Below are positions 8,021 to 16,796 of a DNA stretch of 64,000 nucleotides, in pieces. Origin of the DNA: Carboxylicivirga caseinilyticus. Its GTDB lineage: Bacteria > Bacteroidota > Bacteroidia > Bacteroidales > Marinilabiliaceae. The notes beneath the pieces were generated by a model that did no database searches, was not told the origin of the DNA, and was given only the letters and a program-made list of their open reading frames with translations. The position numbers were made by a program, and so were the translations under genes. The stretch is taken from the NCBI GenBank assembly GCA_025499705.1, contig JAFMVE010000008.1, forward strand, positions 62,001-126,000. The letters run 5' to 3'. How positions within the stretch are numbered: the stretch's first letter is position 1; every line of letters starts with the position of its first letter.

Positions 8021-8860
8021 ATGAAAAAATTTCTACCACTAATAATTATATCGGTTTTTGTAATAAGTAATGGGGTTCGTGCACAAGAACTAAACAGAAT
8101 TTGGTCTTCCGAAGCCATATTAGACGTACCTGAATCAGTCTTGTATTCACCTGTTCATCAATGTCTTTTTGTATCCAATGTTTCTGGTAAACCTTCAGAA
8201 AAGGATGGTCAGGGAATGGTTTCGGTTTTGGATGTTGATGGAAATATTAAGGAGCTTAACTGGGTTAGTGGGTTAAGCGCTCCCAAGGGCATGGCGGCTG
8301 ATTCAACGTATTTATATGTTTCTGATATTAACGAATTGGTGATTATTGATATTCGTTTAAAACAGATACATGATCGAATTAAAAAAGAGGATGCAAAATT
8401 TTTAAATGATGTTGCTATCAATAGTCATGGTGATGTTTTTGTATCTGATATGACAGCTAATAGAATATTAAAACTCAAAGACGGAATATTGAAAGTTTGG
8501 TTGGAAGGTCCAATGCTAAATAGTGTTAACGGGTTATTTTGCGAAGGTGATGATATAATTGTTGGTACAGCAAGTCAAATTCTTAAGGTTAGCATGGTCG
8601 ATCAGTCATTTGAAGTTTTGTTTGATGAGACAACTGCTGTTGATGGTATTGAGTCTGATGGGAATGGTGGATATTACTTTTCATCATGGAAAGGATTATT
8701 ATATCATGCTATACCGGGTGAAGTGCCTGTTTTATTAATGGATACATCGGAAGATGAGATTAATTGTGCTGATATTGGCTACGATCCAACTACAAAAATC
8801 ATCTTTATTCCCACTTTTTTCGATAACAGGGTAGTTGCTTATCGTTGGGGAAAGTTATAA
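8021..8860 (+). CDS. Secreted SMP-30/gluconolactonase-like beta-propeller protein
   Basis: A 279-residue protein with a clear signal peptide (MKKFLPLIIISVFVISNGVRAQ). The body consists of repeated blade-like segments such as PESVLYSPVHQCLFVSNVSG, KGMAADSTYLYVSD, LNDVAINSHGDVFVSD and VDGIESDGNGGYYFSS, the pattern of SMP-30/gluconolactonase and NHL six-bladed propellers. Substrate and catalysis are not evident. Its stop codon overlaps the end of the convergent miaA gene by six bases. Confidence 0.75.
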   Translation: MKKFLPLIIISVFVISNGVRAQELNRIWSSEAILDVPESVLYSPVHQCLFVSNVSGKPSEKDGQGMVSVLDVDGNIKELNWVSGLSAPKGMAADSTYLYVSDINELVIIDIRLKQIHDRIKKEDAKFLNDVAINSHGDVFVSDMTANRILKLKDGILKVWLEGPMLNSVNGLFCEGDDIIVGTASQILKVSMVDQSFEVLFDETTAVDGIESDGNGGYYFSSWKGLLYHAIPGEVPVLLMDTSEDEINCADIGYDPTTKIIFIPTFFDNRVVAYRWGKL

Positions 8861-9790
8861 CGTTTTACCTAAAAGTTTTAATACTCTATCTGTCCTTTGA
8901 TTAATAGGTTCGAAAGCATCTACCCAATGAATGATTGCTCCTTTTCGTTCCATTCCCCTGTACCATGTCATTTGGCGCTTGGCAAATTGATGTATGGCAA
9001 CATTTAATTTATCAAACATCTCCTGAAAGGTTAATTCACCAATAATGTGGAGTGTAAGGTATTTATATTCGAGGCCATAATATATCAGGTCCTGCGGATC
9101 AATTCCATTGTCAATTAACTGACGCACTTCATCAAGCATACCTTCATCAAGTCTTTTCTTTAAGCGATCAGTAATCTTTTTTCTTCTGGCATTTCTGTCA
9201 ATATTAACACCGATAATAAGAGGATTAACTTCCGGAAGATCCAGTTCAATTTCAGGATGGTCCTGATAATAGGTTTCAATTTCAATTGCCCTGATGGCTC
9301 TTGCTACTGCCTCTAAATCTGTTTGATTATGTAACGATTTAAACGACTGCAGTATTTCTGTTAATTCTTCAATTGTTTTTCCTTTGAGTTGTATTCGTAA
9401 GGCATCATTGTTAGGCACATTAATCAGCTTATATTTATTAAGAACTGATTCGATATACATGCCTGTACCACCGCACATAATAGGGAAGTGGTTGTTCTGC
9501 TGTACTTTTTCAAATGCTTTGAAAAAATCAGCCTGGTATTCAAAAACATTGTATTTGTAGCCAGCATCAACAATATCAATTAAGTGATAAGGGATGGATA
9601 CGCCATCAATGGTATAATCTTCAAGGTCTTTACCGGTTCCCAAATCCATACCTTTATATACCTGGCGGGAATCGGCGCTGATGATTTCTCCATCAAGTGT
9701 TTTTGCAAGATGTGTGGCAAAAGTGGTCTTGCCGGATGCAGTTGGACCTAAAATTACTAAAAGATTGTATGGTGTATTGTTTGCAGACAT
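8855..9790 (-). CDS. miaA: tRNA dimethylallyltransferase MiaA
   Basis: A 311-residue enzyme that transfers the dimethylallyl group to N6 of A37 in tRNAs reading codons that begin with U. The P-loop GPTASGKTT is at residues 15-23, followed by ISADSRQVYKGMDLGTGK, MCGGTGMYIESVL and the C-terminal KRQMTWYRGM, all diagnostic for MiaA. The length is normal for the family. The 3' end overlaps the convergent propeller gene by six bases, leaving no room for an intergenic terminator. Confidence 0.97.
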   Translation of the reverse strand: MSANNTPYNLLVILGPTASGKTTFATHLAKTLDGEIISADSRQVYKGMDLGTGKDLEDYTIDGVSIPYHLIDIVDAGYKYNVFEYQADFFKAFEKVQQNNHFPIMCGGTGMYIESVLNKYKLINVPNNDALRIQLKGKTIEELTEILQSFKSLHNQTDLEAVARAIRAIEIETYYQDHPEIELDLPEVNPLIIGVNIDRNARRKKITDRLKKRLDEGMLDEVRQLIDNGIDPQDLIYYGLEYKYLTLHIIGELTFQEMFDKLNVAIHQFAKRQMTWYRGMERKGAIIHWVDAFEPINQRTDRVLKLLGKTL

Positions 9791-9927
9791 ATGAATGTTT
9801 TAACATCGTAAAACTACGTTATTTTTAAGGTAAATAAAACCCGGTGATTCTTCAAAAAGACTGAAATATGTATTTGCGCATTAGTCTTAGTTCCTTTTAG
9901 TATTCAAATGCTATTTCAAAATTTTGT

Positions 9928-9935
9928 TACTTTTG
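9928..9935 (+). promoter_or_regulatory. Candidate -7 element TACTTTTG upstream of the Yip1-smpB pair
   Basis: TACTTTTG matches TAnnTTTG and lies 53 bases before the ATG of the Yip1 gene. No TTTG is seen at the expected -33 spacing. Confidence 0.4.
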
Positions 9936-9988
9936 TCATTGAAGTCAACCAGTAGACTAAAAAAGAAATCAATCACAATTGAGGTCAT

Positions 9989-10546
9989 ATGTACAAGAAT
10001 CTTTTTAATAGAGTTAAGGATCTGCTTTTTAAGCCAGCAAAAGCTTGGGAAGGTATTGTGGCCGAACAAAATTCGATTAATGATGTGTTGATGACATTTA
10101 GTTTGCCATTAATTGGAGCTTACAGTTTGTCCATATTTTTGGGATATTTATTGGGGCATCAGGAATTGGATTTTACAATAGCCACAAAGTTAGCTGCATT
10201 TACTTTTTCGGCTTGCTTTTTGGGTTTGTATCTTGCTTATTTTATTTTAATCAAAGTAATGCCTATTACTGTTTTAAAAGAAGACAAAGGGTTGGCATTT
10301 AAGATAATAGCCTATTCCTCATTGCCCATTTATCTTTTAGGAATTATAACGGCATTAATTCCGCAAACAATTTTCTTTTTCTTTTTGGTAATATATGCAG
10401 GGTATATTATTTGGGAAGGATTAAAGATATTGAATGTTGAGTCGGAGAATAGAGGGTGGCAAACTGCGGTTTTAACTATAATGGTTCTGGTTTTGCCTTA
10501 TGTGTTGCACAAGCTGTTAATATACCTTAGTAGGTTTGCTTTATGA
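9989..10546 (+). CDS. Yip1-domain integral membrane protein
   Basis: A 185-residue protein with about five hydrophobic segments after a short cytoplasmic start ([20 protein letters not shown]). That start and the spacing of membrane helices are typical of the Yip1 family in Bacteroidota, whose function is unknown. It overlaps smpB by four bases (ATGA), so the two are probably translationally coupled. No catalytic motif is seen. Confidence 0.75.
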   Translation: MYKNLFNRVKDLLFKPAKAWEGIVAEQNSINDVLMTFSLPLIGAYSLSIFLGYLLGHQELDFTIATKLAAFTFSACFLGLYLAYFILIKVMPITVLKEDKGLAFKIIAYSSLPIYLLGIITALIPQTIFFFFLVIYAGYIIWEGLKILNVESENRGWQTAVLTIMVLVLPYVLHKLLIYLSRFAL

Positions 10547-11004
10547 GTCAATCATCAAATAGAATAAATATACGCAATAAGCGATCAACATTCGATTATG
10601 AATTAATTGAACGGTTTTCTGCTGGTATTCAACTTGCTGGTACCGAAATTAAGTCTATTCGTTTAGGAAAAGCCAGTCTGGTGGATTCTTATTGTTATTT
10701 CGTTAAAGGAGAACTTTGGTTGAAGGGAATGAGAGTATCGGAATACTTTTATGGGACCTATAATAACCATCAGCCGGAACGTGAAAGAAAGTTACTTCTT
10801 AAGAAAAAAGAGTTACAGAAATTAGAGCGTAAAACAAAAGAGTCAGGTTTAACAATTATACCTATTCGTCTTTTTTTGAATGATCGTGGTTTTGCAAAAA
10901 TCGAGATAGCCCTTGCTAAAGGAAAAAAACAACACGATAAGCGTGAAACGCTGAAACAGAAAGATGCAAGTCGTGAAATGGATCGTGTTCGGAAAAAATA
11001 CTAG
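10543..11004 (+). CDS. smpB: SsrA-binding protein SmpB
   Basis: A 153-residue SmpB, the tmRNA partner that rescues stalled ribosomes. The core motifs are present: [35 protein letters not shown] and the basic C-terminal tail with [17 protein letters not shown]. The length is normal. It starts inside the end of the Yip1 gene. The tmRNA gene itself is not in the 165 bases that follow. Confidence 0.97.
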   Translation: MSQSSNRINIRNKRSTFDYELIERFSAGIQLAGTEIKSIRLGKASLVDSYCYFVKGELWLKGMRVSEYFYGTYNNHQPERERKLLLKKKELQKLERKTKESGLTIIPIRLFLNDRGFAKIEIALAKGKKQHDKRETLKQKDASREMDRVRKKY

Positions 11005-11169
11005 AATTTTTTAATTGCTACGCAACCTTTCATTTTCATATTCATCAGAGATATTAAACCCAATGATGTATATGCGTAAGGATTTTTGCCTTTGTTTATG
11101 GTTGTGTTGTTCGTCTGAAAAGTTTAATTTCAATACTCTGTTTCTTTTAACAAATTTTGAAAGTTAATC

Positions 11170-11724
11170 TTGTTTGTGAGCGAACTGAATAAAATAATTG
11201 AGGATTGCCAAAATAATAAGCGAAGGGCTCAGCAACAATTGTACAATATGTTTGCCCCTAAGATGCTGGGTGTTTGTATGCGTTATTGTAAGAGCAGGAG
11301 TGAGGCAGAAGATTGCTTGCAAGAGGGATTTATAAAAGTCTTTTCAAAAATACATCTGTTTGGTTTTAAAGGTTCTTTTGAAGGATGGATTCGAAGGATT
11401 ATTGTAAATACAGTAATCGAATTCTATCGTAAGAAACAACCTGAGATTTTGGTGGACGAATTTCCAATAATTACGGAATATGAAGAGGAAGTTTTTGTTC
11501 CTGTTGTCAGTCAGCAAGAATTGTTGGCTATGATTCAGGAATTACCTCCAAAATACCGATTGGTTTTTAATATGTATGCTATTGAAGGGTTTTCTCATCA
11601 GGAAATAGCAGAGGAGATGAATATTTCAATCGGAACATCAAAATCAAACCTGTCAAGGGCAAGACAATGGTTGAAGCAAAAAATTGAAGAAAAGGTCAAA
11701 GGAAAAAAACAAGGGGTATGCTAG
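11170..11724 (+). CDS. ECF-type RNA polymerase sigma factor
   Basis: A 184-residue sigma-70 family factor. Region 2 reads YCKSRSEAEDCLQEGFIKVF followed by GSFEGWIRRIIVN, and region 4 reads LPPKYRLVFNMYAIEGFSHQ plus EIAEEMNISIGTSKSNLSRA. No ATG fits upstream of region 2; the start is TTG at 11170 or GTG at 11176. Its stop codon overlaps the start of the next gene by seven bases, so the pair is co-translated, which suggests that the neighbour controls or depends on it. Confidence 0.93.
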   Translation: MFVSELNKIIEDCQNNKRRAQQQLYNMFAPKMLGVCMRYCKSRSEAEDCLQEGFIKVFSKIHLFGFKGSFEGWIRRIIVNTVIEFYRKKQPEILVDEFPIITEYEEEVFVPVVSQQELLAMIQELPPKYRLVFNMYAIEGFSHQEIAEEMNISIGTSKSNLSRARQWLKQKIEEKVKGKKQGVC

Positions 11725-13061
11725 ATCTCGGGAATAAAATAGATGAAACCTTCCGAAATGGATTAGGTGGTATGGAGATTGACCCGTCACCTAATGTATG
11801 GTCAGGAATAGAGTCAGGGCTTAATTCGGGAGGAAAGAAAAAAGGATTGTTTTTTATATGGAGTGTAGTTGCTGCAGCTTCTATCTTGGCAGCTGTTATG
11901 ACAACAATCTTTTTGTTTCAGGATAAAAATCCAAACGATTTATCCTCTTCAATGGCTGAATTGCCAAATACCATAATTGAAGAAAATAATTTTGACAATA
12001 AAATTAATCCCCAAATTAACAATTACGAGTTGGGTAATACCAATGGAAAATCTGAAGTAAAACAAGATGACAATAAATTAATATTGGCTCTAAAAGGAGA
12101 TCCTAATAATAAGACTAGCAACACTGTTTTTTCTAGTTCTACTGATGTCATTCTAAATAGAGAAGAGCATTTCAATTATCTTAACAGAAAAGGTATTGAG
12201 GGACTTGATAACTATTCAGAAATAAATTCCAGGCAATTAAAATCAGATAAAAAGAACGAATATTTTCCATTGTATGCCTATAATGAAGAGGTAAAGTCAA
12301 AAAATGATTATCAACTCTTGGTTGGAGGCGCCATTTCTTCCGCATATAATTATCGGCAAACATCTGGTGCTCCTGTGAGATCGTACGACTCCTACACCGA
12401 AAGTGGTGTTAATTCAATGGGTGGAGGTATAAATGTTCGAATCGAAACCAGGAAAAGATGGAGTATTGAAACGGGTGTTGTTTATGCGCAATTAGGGCAA
12501 GAAATTAACAGTGCAGTCAATTATCAGTCTGATTTCATGTACAGCGATGCAATGATTAATGCCAGCATGGACATGCCAAAGACCTATAATAACTCGATGG
12601 GAAAAATTAAGTTCAATACTAATAATAGTTCTTCCGCTCCTCAATTGAATTACGAAGTGATGGGTTCGATTTATGATATGGCGTTGCTGTCTGAAGGTGA
12701 TGGAATCAGACAGACATTAGAATATATTGAGATACCATTAATGGCTCGGTATAAATTGATTGAAGGATTTTCCATTTTATCTATTGCTGGTGGTTTAAGT
12801 TCGAATATTTTAGTAGGTAATACTGCTTATCTTCTAGATGGTAACAATCGTTTGGAAGTTGGTGAGATGGAGGGTATTAAGCCTGTTTCGTGGAGTAGTT
12901 CAGTAGGTTTAGGTTTTGAAGTACCTGTCACTAAAATAGTACGTATAAGTATCGAGCCTCGTTTTAAATATTACATTGAATCAATTAATAATAATTCGGA
13001 TTATAATTTTCAGCCTTATGCTTTTTCGGTGTTTGGTGGAATTTCCTTTTTGCTAAAATAA
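11718..13061 (+). CDS. Membrane-anchored protein with N-terminal anti-sigma-like segment and C-terminal beta-barrel-like domain
   Basis: A 447-residue protein. Residues 1-40 contain the short motif (DETFRNGL, PSPNVWSGIESGL) that often precedes the membrane segment in proteins encoded after ECF sigma factors in Bacteroidota. A transmembrane helix follows at about 43-66 (IWSVVAAASILAAVMTTIFL), then a long Asn/Ser-rich linker. The last about 250 residues resemble an outer-membrane beta-barrel of PorT type (GVNSMGGGINVRIETRKRW, IEIPLMARYKLIEGFSILSI, ending in FSVFGGISFLLK). One protein spanning both compartments is unusual in form but recurrent in this phylum. Anti-sigma activity is inferred from context. 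Its stop codon abuts the convergent ABC transporter stop with no gap. Confidence 0.65.
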   Translation: MLDLGNKIDETFRNGLGGMEIDPSPNVWSGIESGLNSGGKKKGLFFIWSVVAAASILAAVMTTIFLFQDKNPNDLSSSMAELPNTIIEENNFDNKINPQINNYELGNTNGKSEVKQDDNKLILALKGDPNNKTSNTVFSSSTDVILNREEHFNYLNRKGIEGLDNYSEINSRQLKSDKKNEYFPLYAYNEEVKSKNDYQLLVGGAISSAYNYRQTSGAPVRSYDSYTESGVNSMGGGINVRIETRKRWSIETGVVYAQLGQEINSAVNYQSDFMYSDAMINASMDMPKTYNNSMGKIKFNTNNSSSAPQLNYEVMGSIYDMALLSEGDGIRQTLEYIEIPLMARYKLIEGFSILSIAGGLSSNILVGNTAYLLDGNNRLEVGEMEGIKPVSWSSSVGLGFEVPVTKIVRISIEPRFKYYIESINNNSDYNFQPYAFSVFGGISFLLK

Positions 13062-14843
13062 TTACGAAAAGCTATTAACCATTTTATAAAATTCTCCCTT
13101 AGAAGAAATAAGATCTTCGTAAGAGCCATTCTCACAAATCTCACCATCTTTTAATACTACAATTATATCCGCCAAATGAATGGTCGAAAGTCTGTGACTT
13201 ACAATGATTGCTGTTCTGTTTCGGGTAATTTCTTTAAAATGTGAGATTAGATTCGCCTCGGTAAAAGCATCTAATGAACTGGTTGGTTCGTCAAGAATAA
13301 TAATCTGAGCATCGTTATAAAAGGATCGGGCAAGAGCAGTTCGTTGCCATTCGCCTCTGCTAAGCATCTCACTATCTTTAAAAAGTGTTCCCAACGGTGT
13401 TTCATACCCTTTTTTCAGGTTGTCGAAAATGTTATGAATGCCAGCATTTTGGGCAGCTTTTTTTATTTGATCTATCTCATATGGGCGACGCACATTCCCG
13501 TATCTGATATTATCTTTCGCTGAAACATTGTAAAGCATAAAATCCTGAAAAATGATGCTCATGTTTTCTGCCAGATCACTTGGATGAATGTCATTGAGAT
13601 TGCAATTATCCAGTACTATTTTACCACTTGTTGGCTTATATAAACCGGCAAGAAGTTTTACTAATGTTGTTTTACCAGATCCATTAGCCCCAACCAAAGC
13701 TATCGTTTTTCCAACAGGGATGGTAAGATTAAGATTTTTAAAGACCCATCTCTCAGTATTTGGGTATTTAAAACCAATTCCATTGAATTGGATGTTGTTT
13801 TTTAAAGGGGTTGGGAAATTTCCAATTACATTTTTTTCAGAAGGAAGCTCGATTCGTTGAAAATCAAAAAAGTTTTTAAGAAATAAATTGTCTTCAAGTA
13901 AGGATGATATGCGGGTAAGGAATTCCTGTAAAACTGCATAACTTCGTTGTAAAGCTAAAAAATACATAGCCATTGCTCCATTCGTAATCTTTCCTTCAAT
14001 TGCTTCAACAATAATAAACGAGAATACGACCAGTAGAATAAGTGTTGCAAATACCTGCACCAAAGTTTCACGGAGTGTTTTGCTTTTTGATATGGACCAC
14101 TGTTTACTTCTTAAGTTATCTCTTACTTCGTTGTACTTATTACTAAATGTTTTACTTAGGTTGAAAATGCGAACTTCTTTTGCAAAATCTTTACCAACCA
14201 ATAAGCGATTGAAATAATGTAATCGTCTTTCGTCTTCTGTTTGCTCTTGTTTTAAATCATATCCTTTCTTGGAAAAGTATAACCGAAAAATTATAATCGG
14301 AAAGCCGGCAATCATTAAGATTGGTATAATTAACCAGTTAAAGGTGGTTAAAACTGTGAGCATTACAATTAAGGTAATTGTATTCTGAAGTAATCCAAGC
14401 AGACTGTAAAATACTTTGCTTGGTCTGAAATTGGCTTCATTAACAGCTCTGAAGAATAAATCCTGATAGGTACTGTCCTCAAAAAAACCGTATGGTAATC
14501 GAACCGTCTTAAAATGAATGAGGTTTTGTATGTAATCATTTAGGAAATGAGAATGTCTTTCTCGCACCAGGTTATTTACAGATCCACTGATGGCATTAAG
14601 AAGGAAAAAAGCTCCTACTAAAGTTAACGTCGGATATAGATTGGATATTGCAAAATTATTGTTGGAGCTGGAAAAGCTCACAATATCAATTAATTGTTTT
14701 ACGACTAATAAAAGTAAAAGAGGTATAAGACCTCTTATTATTGTGAAAACAGAATTTATAAAAGTCCATTTGGGTGAACTTAAATAAACCAATTCAACTG
14801 CCTTAAAGATGTGTTTTAATGAATGTGATTTTTTAGCGCTCAT
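13062..14843 (-). CDS. ABC exporter, fused permease and ATPase, of the peptide-maturation operon
   Basis: A 593-residue half-transporter: about six membrane helices in residues 25-310, then the ATPase with Walker A GANGSGKTT (385-393), signature LSRGEWQR (494-501, where LSGGQ is usual), Walker B IIILDEPTSSLD (514-525) and the H-loop His550. It has no N-terminal C39 peptidase domain, so leader removal must be done elsewhere, presumably by the S26-type peptidase encoded 101 bases upstream. It most likely forms a homodimer that exports the processed peptide. Lipid or drug export is the alternative. It is the last gene of the operon. Confidence 0.85.
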   Translation of the reverse strand: MSAKKSHSLKHIFKAVELVYLSSPKWTFINSVFTIIRGLIPLLLLLVVKQLIDIVSFSSSNNNFAISNLYPTLTLVGAFFLLNAISGSVNNLVRERHSHFLNDYIQNLIHFKTVRLPYGFFEDSTYQDLFFRAVNEANFRPSKVFYSLLGLLQNTITLIVMLTVLTTFNWLIIPILMIAGFPIIIFRLYFSKKGYDLKQEQTEDERRLHYFNRLLVGKDFAKEVRIFNLSKTFSNKYNEVRDNLRSKQWSISKSKTLRETLVQVFATLILLVVFSFIIVEAIEGKITNGAMAMYFLALQRSYAVLQEFLTRISSLLEDNLFLKNFFDFQRIELPSEKNVIGNFPTPLKNNIQFNGIGFKYPNTERWVFKNLNLTIPVGKTIALVGANGSGKTTLVKLLAGLYKPTSGKIVLDNCNLNDIHPSDLAENMSIIFQDFMLYNVSAKDNIRYGNVRRPYEIDQIKKAAQNAGIHNIFDNLKKGYETPLGTLFKDSEMLSRGEWQRTALARSFYNDAQIIILDEPTSSLDAFTEANLISHFKEITRNRTAIIVSHRLSTIHLADIIVVLKDGEICENGSYEDLISSKGEFYKMVNSFS

Positions 14844-14944
14844 TAATTATGTTGGATATAACACTAAAGTAATATTAATAATCCAGCAATTTAAAAACCA
14901 AATAGAGAAAATATTCTAATAGGTTATTTTAGAGTGTTGGAAAT

Positions 14945-15388
14945 TTAAATGGAGTGATGTGTCAATTTTAAATATAATATTGCCGTATATCTTATTATCA
15001 CTCTTGGAAATTTTCCAAGACGTGGCATCAATTGTTTTGCAAATCTGAAAATCCAATGATTAACAGATCGATAGCTGTTTTTTCTTGTTCTTCCAATTAC
15101 TTTTCCTAAAATACCTTGTTCTGATAAAATTGGGTCAGTAGAAAAAAGACTATCTCCTTTGCATATAACTTTTGTGTTGGAAATAGAAATAATTCTATGA
15201 GCGATAAGTGTTTCTTTTCCTTTAAAAACGATAATGTCACCTTTGGCGTAAGTTCTTTCTGGAGATATTTTTAATTTATCTCCAGGCAATAGCAAAGGAA
15301 ACATACTGATCCCATGAGCTTGAATCTCTGTTGTTTTACCTTCTTTTAAAAGATCAACGATAATATTTATGAAATCATTTTTATCCAA
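14945..15388 (-). CDS. S26-family (signal peptidase-like) serine peptidase of Ser-His type
   Basis: A 147-residue protein with the three boxes of signal peptidases: GISMFPLLLPGD with Ser28, GDIIVFKGKETLIAHRII with His64, and ICKGDS with Asp79. His64 stands where bacterial SipS/LepB enzymes have the general-base Lys, so this is the archaeal/ER (S26B) arrangement. There is no N-terminal membrane anchor; only the C-terminal 30 residues are moderately hydrophobic. Its start overlaps the end of the kinase-like gene by eight bases. The likely job is cleavage of the small peptide's leader in the cytoplasm or at the membrane (inference from the operon). Confidence 0.75.
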   Translation of the reverse strand: MDKNDFINIIVDLLKEGKTTEIQAHGISMFPLLLPGDKLKISPERTYAKGDIIVFKGKETLIAHRIISISNTKVICKGDSLFSTDPILSEQGILGKVIGRTRKNSYRSVNHWIFRFAKQLMPRLGKFPRVIIRYTAILYLKLTHHSI

Positions 15389-16268
15389 ATTTATTCAGAA
15401 TTAAATCTATAATCTCAGTGTCGGGTTTGAAACCAACTTCATATACACCAATACTCTCAACAGTCTTAGTAATATAATCCAATCTTTCTTTAATCTGCAA
15501 TTCGTTGAAATGATATTGTATACAATTACTCAAAACAGAAAGGATTCCACTGGTTGTACTTAGGGGTTTAATGTAGTTATGGGGTGATTGCTTAATGATG
15601 AAAAGTTTATTAAGCTGTACACTCTTATTAACATCTTTGTAATATGGCATAGGAGTATTGTATAAATAATAATCCTGACCATGCGGATTAACAATAATTC
15701 TGTCATCATTAATGATAGTAGCTCCTTTTTTTTGCCATAGTTTTGCCATGGTTGTTTTACCTGTACCCGAAACAGCAGAGAACAAAAATCCAGCTCCATT
15801 ATAGTTTACAGCCGAAGCATGCATAATAAAGCCTTTACTACTGTGAACAATGTATTGTAAAATCAGGATTCCAATAGGGTGAAAGAATGGATCAATTTCA
15901 ATGGTTTCTTTGGGTTTGGTTATCAGCTGCAGATTAATCGCTTTTTCTTTTTCGTTAATTGTTGCTAATCCTGAATGTATGTCAATGTCTTTTTCAAATT
16001 CAAAGTGAATAAACTTGCTGGAATCATTTTTTAGTAGCTTCCACTTGTAAGGAATTTCTTCTTCAAAGGATTGAGCCCCTTTAAATACTGTTTGAAGGTT
16101 AGTAAGGTCGATTTCTTCTATACAGTCAATGTTAAATATCCAATCATGCTTTTCAGAACTTTCTATGAAAAGCTGACTTCCACATAACGTTTTAGGCAAT
16201 AAAAAAGGACATAAGAAATTAACTTTTATTCTTATATCCCCAATATTGTAAATGGTGCTATATACCAT
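15381..16268 (-). CDS. HPr-kinase-like (HprK) P-loop protein of a RiPP-type operon
   Basis: A 295-residue protein. The C-terminal half carries the HprK-like ATPase fold: IMHASAVNYNGAG with His150, the P-loop SAVSGTGKTT (164-173), then INDDRIIV with Asp188-Asp189. The N-terminal 130 residues have no motif I can name. It lacks the full-length HPr kinase/phosphorylase layout and no HPr gene is near, so it belongs to the HprK-like proteins found beside PqqD-like proteins in peptide clusters. In lasso-peptide clusters such kinases phosphorylate a Ser of the precursor; a similar act here is inference. Confidence 0.75.
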   Translation of the reverse strand: MVYSTIYNIGDIRIKVNFLCPFLLPKTLCGSQLFIESSEKHDWIFNIDCIEEIDLTNLQTVFKGAQSFEEEIPYKWKLLKNDSSKFIHFEFEKDIDIHSGLATINEKEKAINLQLITKPKETIEIDPFFHPIGILILQYIVHSSKGFIMHASAVNYNGAGFLFSAVSGTGKTTMAKLWQKKGATIINDDRIIVNPHGQDYYLYNTPMPYYKDVNKSVQLNKLFIIKQSPHNYIKPLSTTSGILSVLSNCIQYHFNELQIKERLDYITKTVESIGVYEVGFKPDTEIIDLILNKFG

Positions 16269-16275
16269 TGATCAA

Positions 16276-16482
16276 TTACAAGTTATCATAATCTGGTGTT
16301 GTACCTCCAAAAGGAGTATCTGAATTAAGAGTGGTTGGATATTCAGGTGATGGACCTGGTGCCTTGGAGAATGGATCAGGAGGTCCAGGATCGCCCGGAG
16401 TTGACATCATAATAAGAGAGATCTCTTGATCAATCTGATAAGTTTCGATGGTAGGCGGTATATATGCTCTTTTAATCTTCAT
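16276..16482 (-). CDS. Candidate RiPP precursor peptide, Pro/Gly/Asp-rich, 68 residues
   Basis: It lies between the PqqD-like gene (12-base gap) and the kinase gene (7-base gap), in the same direction. Residues 1-27 look like a leader: basic start, YIPPTIETYQIDQE, then a short hydrophobic ISLIMMS. Residues 28-68 have 11 Pro, several Gly and Asp, and 9 Ser/Thr, but no Cys (TPGDPGPPDPF..., ending in TPDYDNL). The start motif Y-x-x-P-x-x-E recurs in small Bacteroidota peptides of unknown role. It has no ordinary Sec signal. Core limits and modification are unknown. Confidence 0.7.
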   Translation of the reverse strand: MKIKRAYIPPTIETYQIDQEISLIMMSTPGDPGPPDPFSKAPGPSPEYPTTLNSDTPFGGTTPDYDNL

Positions 16483-16494
16483 TTATATAATCAC

Positions 16495-16779
16495 TTAATC
16501 AAGTGGTTTTATGATTTTGGCTTTAATAGCTTCAGATATAAATACTTTTATATCATCTTTAGCAACCTGGTTATATACTTCAAATTCTTTACAGACCAAA
16601 TGTAATATTTCAGTTTCTGTTTTAGGTTCAAGTAATTGATCATAAATAAATAAGCCAACTTCATTTAAGGAGAAAACTTTATTCATTTGAGCAACTTCTG
16701 ATGCCACAGGAACTATAACCAATTCATCTCCAATCTTTTTTTCTACGTATCCGGTTACTTTTCTAAAACGCTGTTCCAC
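16495..16779 (-). CDS. PqqD-like RiPP recognition element protein
   Basis: A 94-residue stand-alone PqqD-like protein, the family that binds leader peptides and presents them to modifying enzymes. Typical features are the strand GDELVIVPVASEVAQMNKVF, the FSLNEVGLFIYDQLLEPKTE helix-turn, and EILHLVCKEFEV followed by DDIKVFISEAIKAKII. The start codon is GTG at 16779, chosen because the domain begins right away and a TAnnTTTG element lies 18 bases upstream. It is the first gene of the operon; the partner peptide is encoded next. Confidence 0.85.
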   Translation of the reverse strand: MEQRFRKVTGYVEKKIGDELVIVPVASEVAQMNKVFSLNEVGLFIYDQLLEPKTETEILHLVCKEFEVYNQVAKDDIKVFISEAIKAKIIKPLD

Positions 16780-16796
16780 TGTAAATAAATTAGTTG

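Noticed and set aside
11005-11169. tmRNA gene expected near smpB
   Set aside because: The 165 bases after smpB show no tRNA-like end or tag frame.
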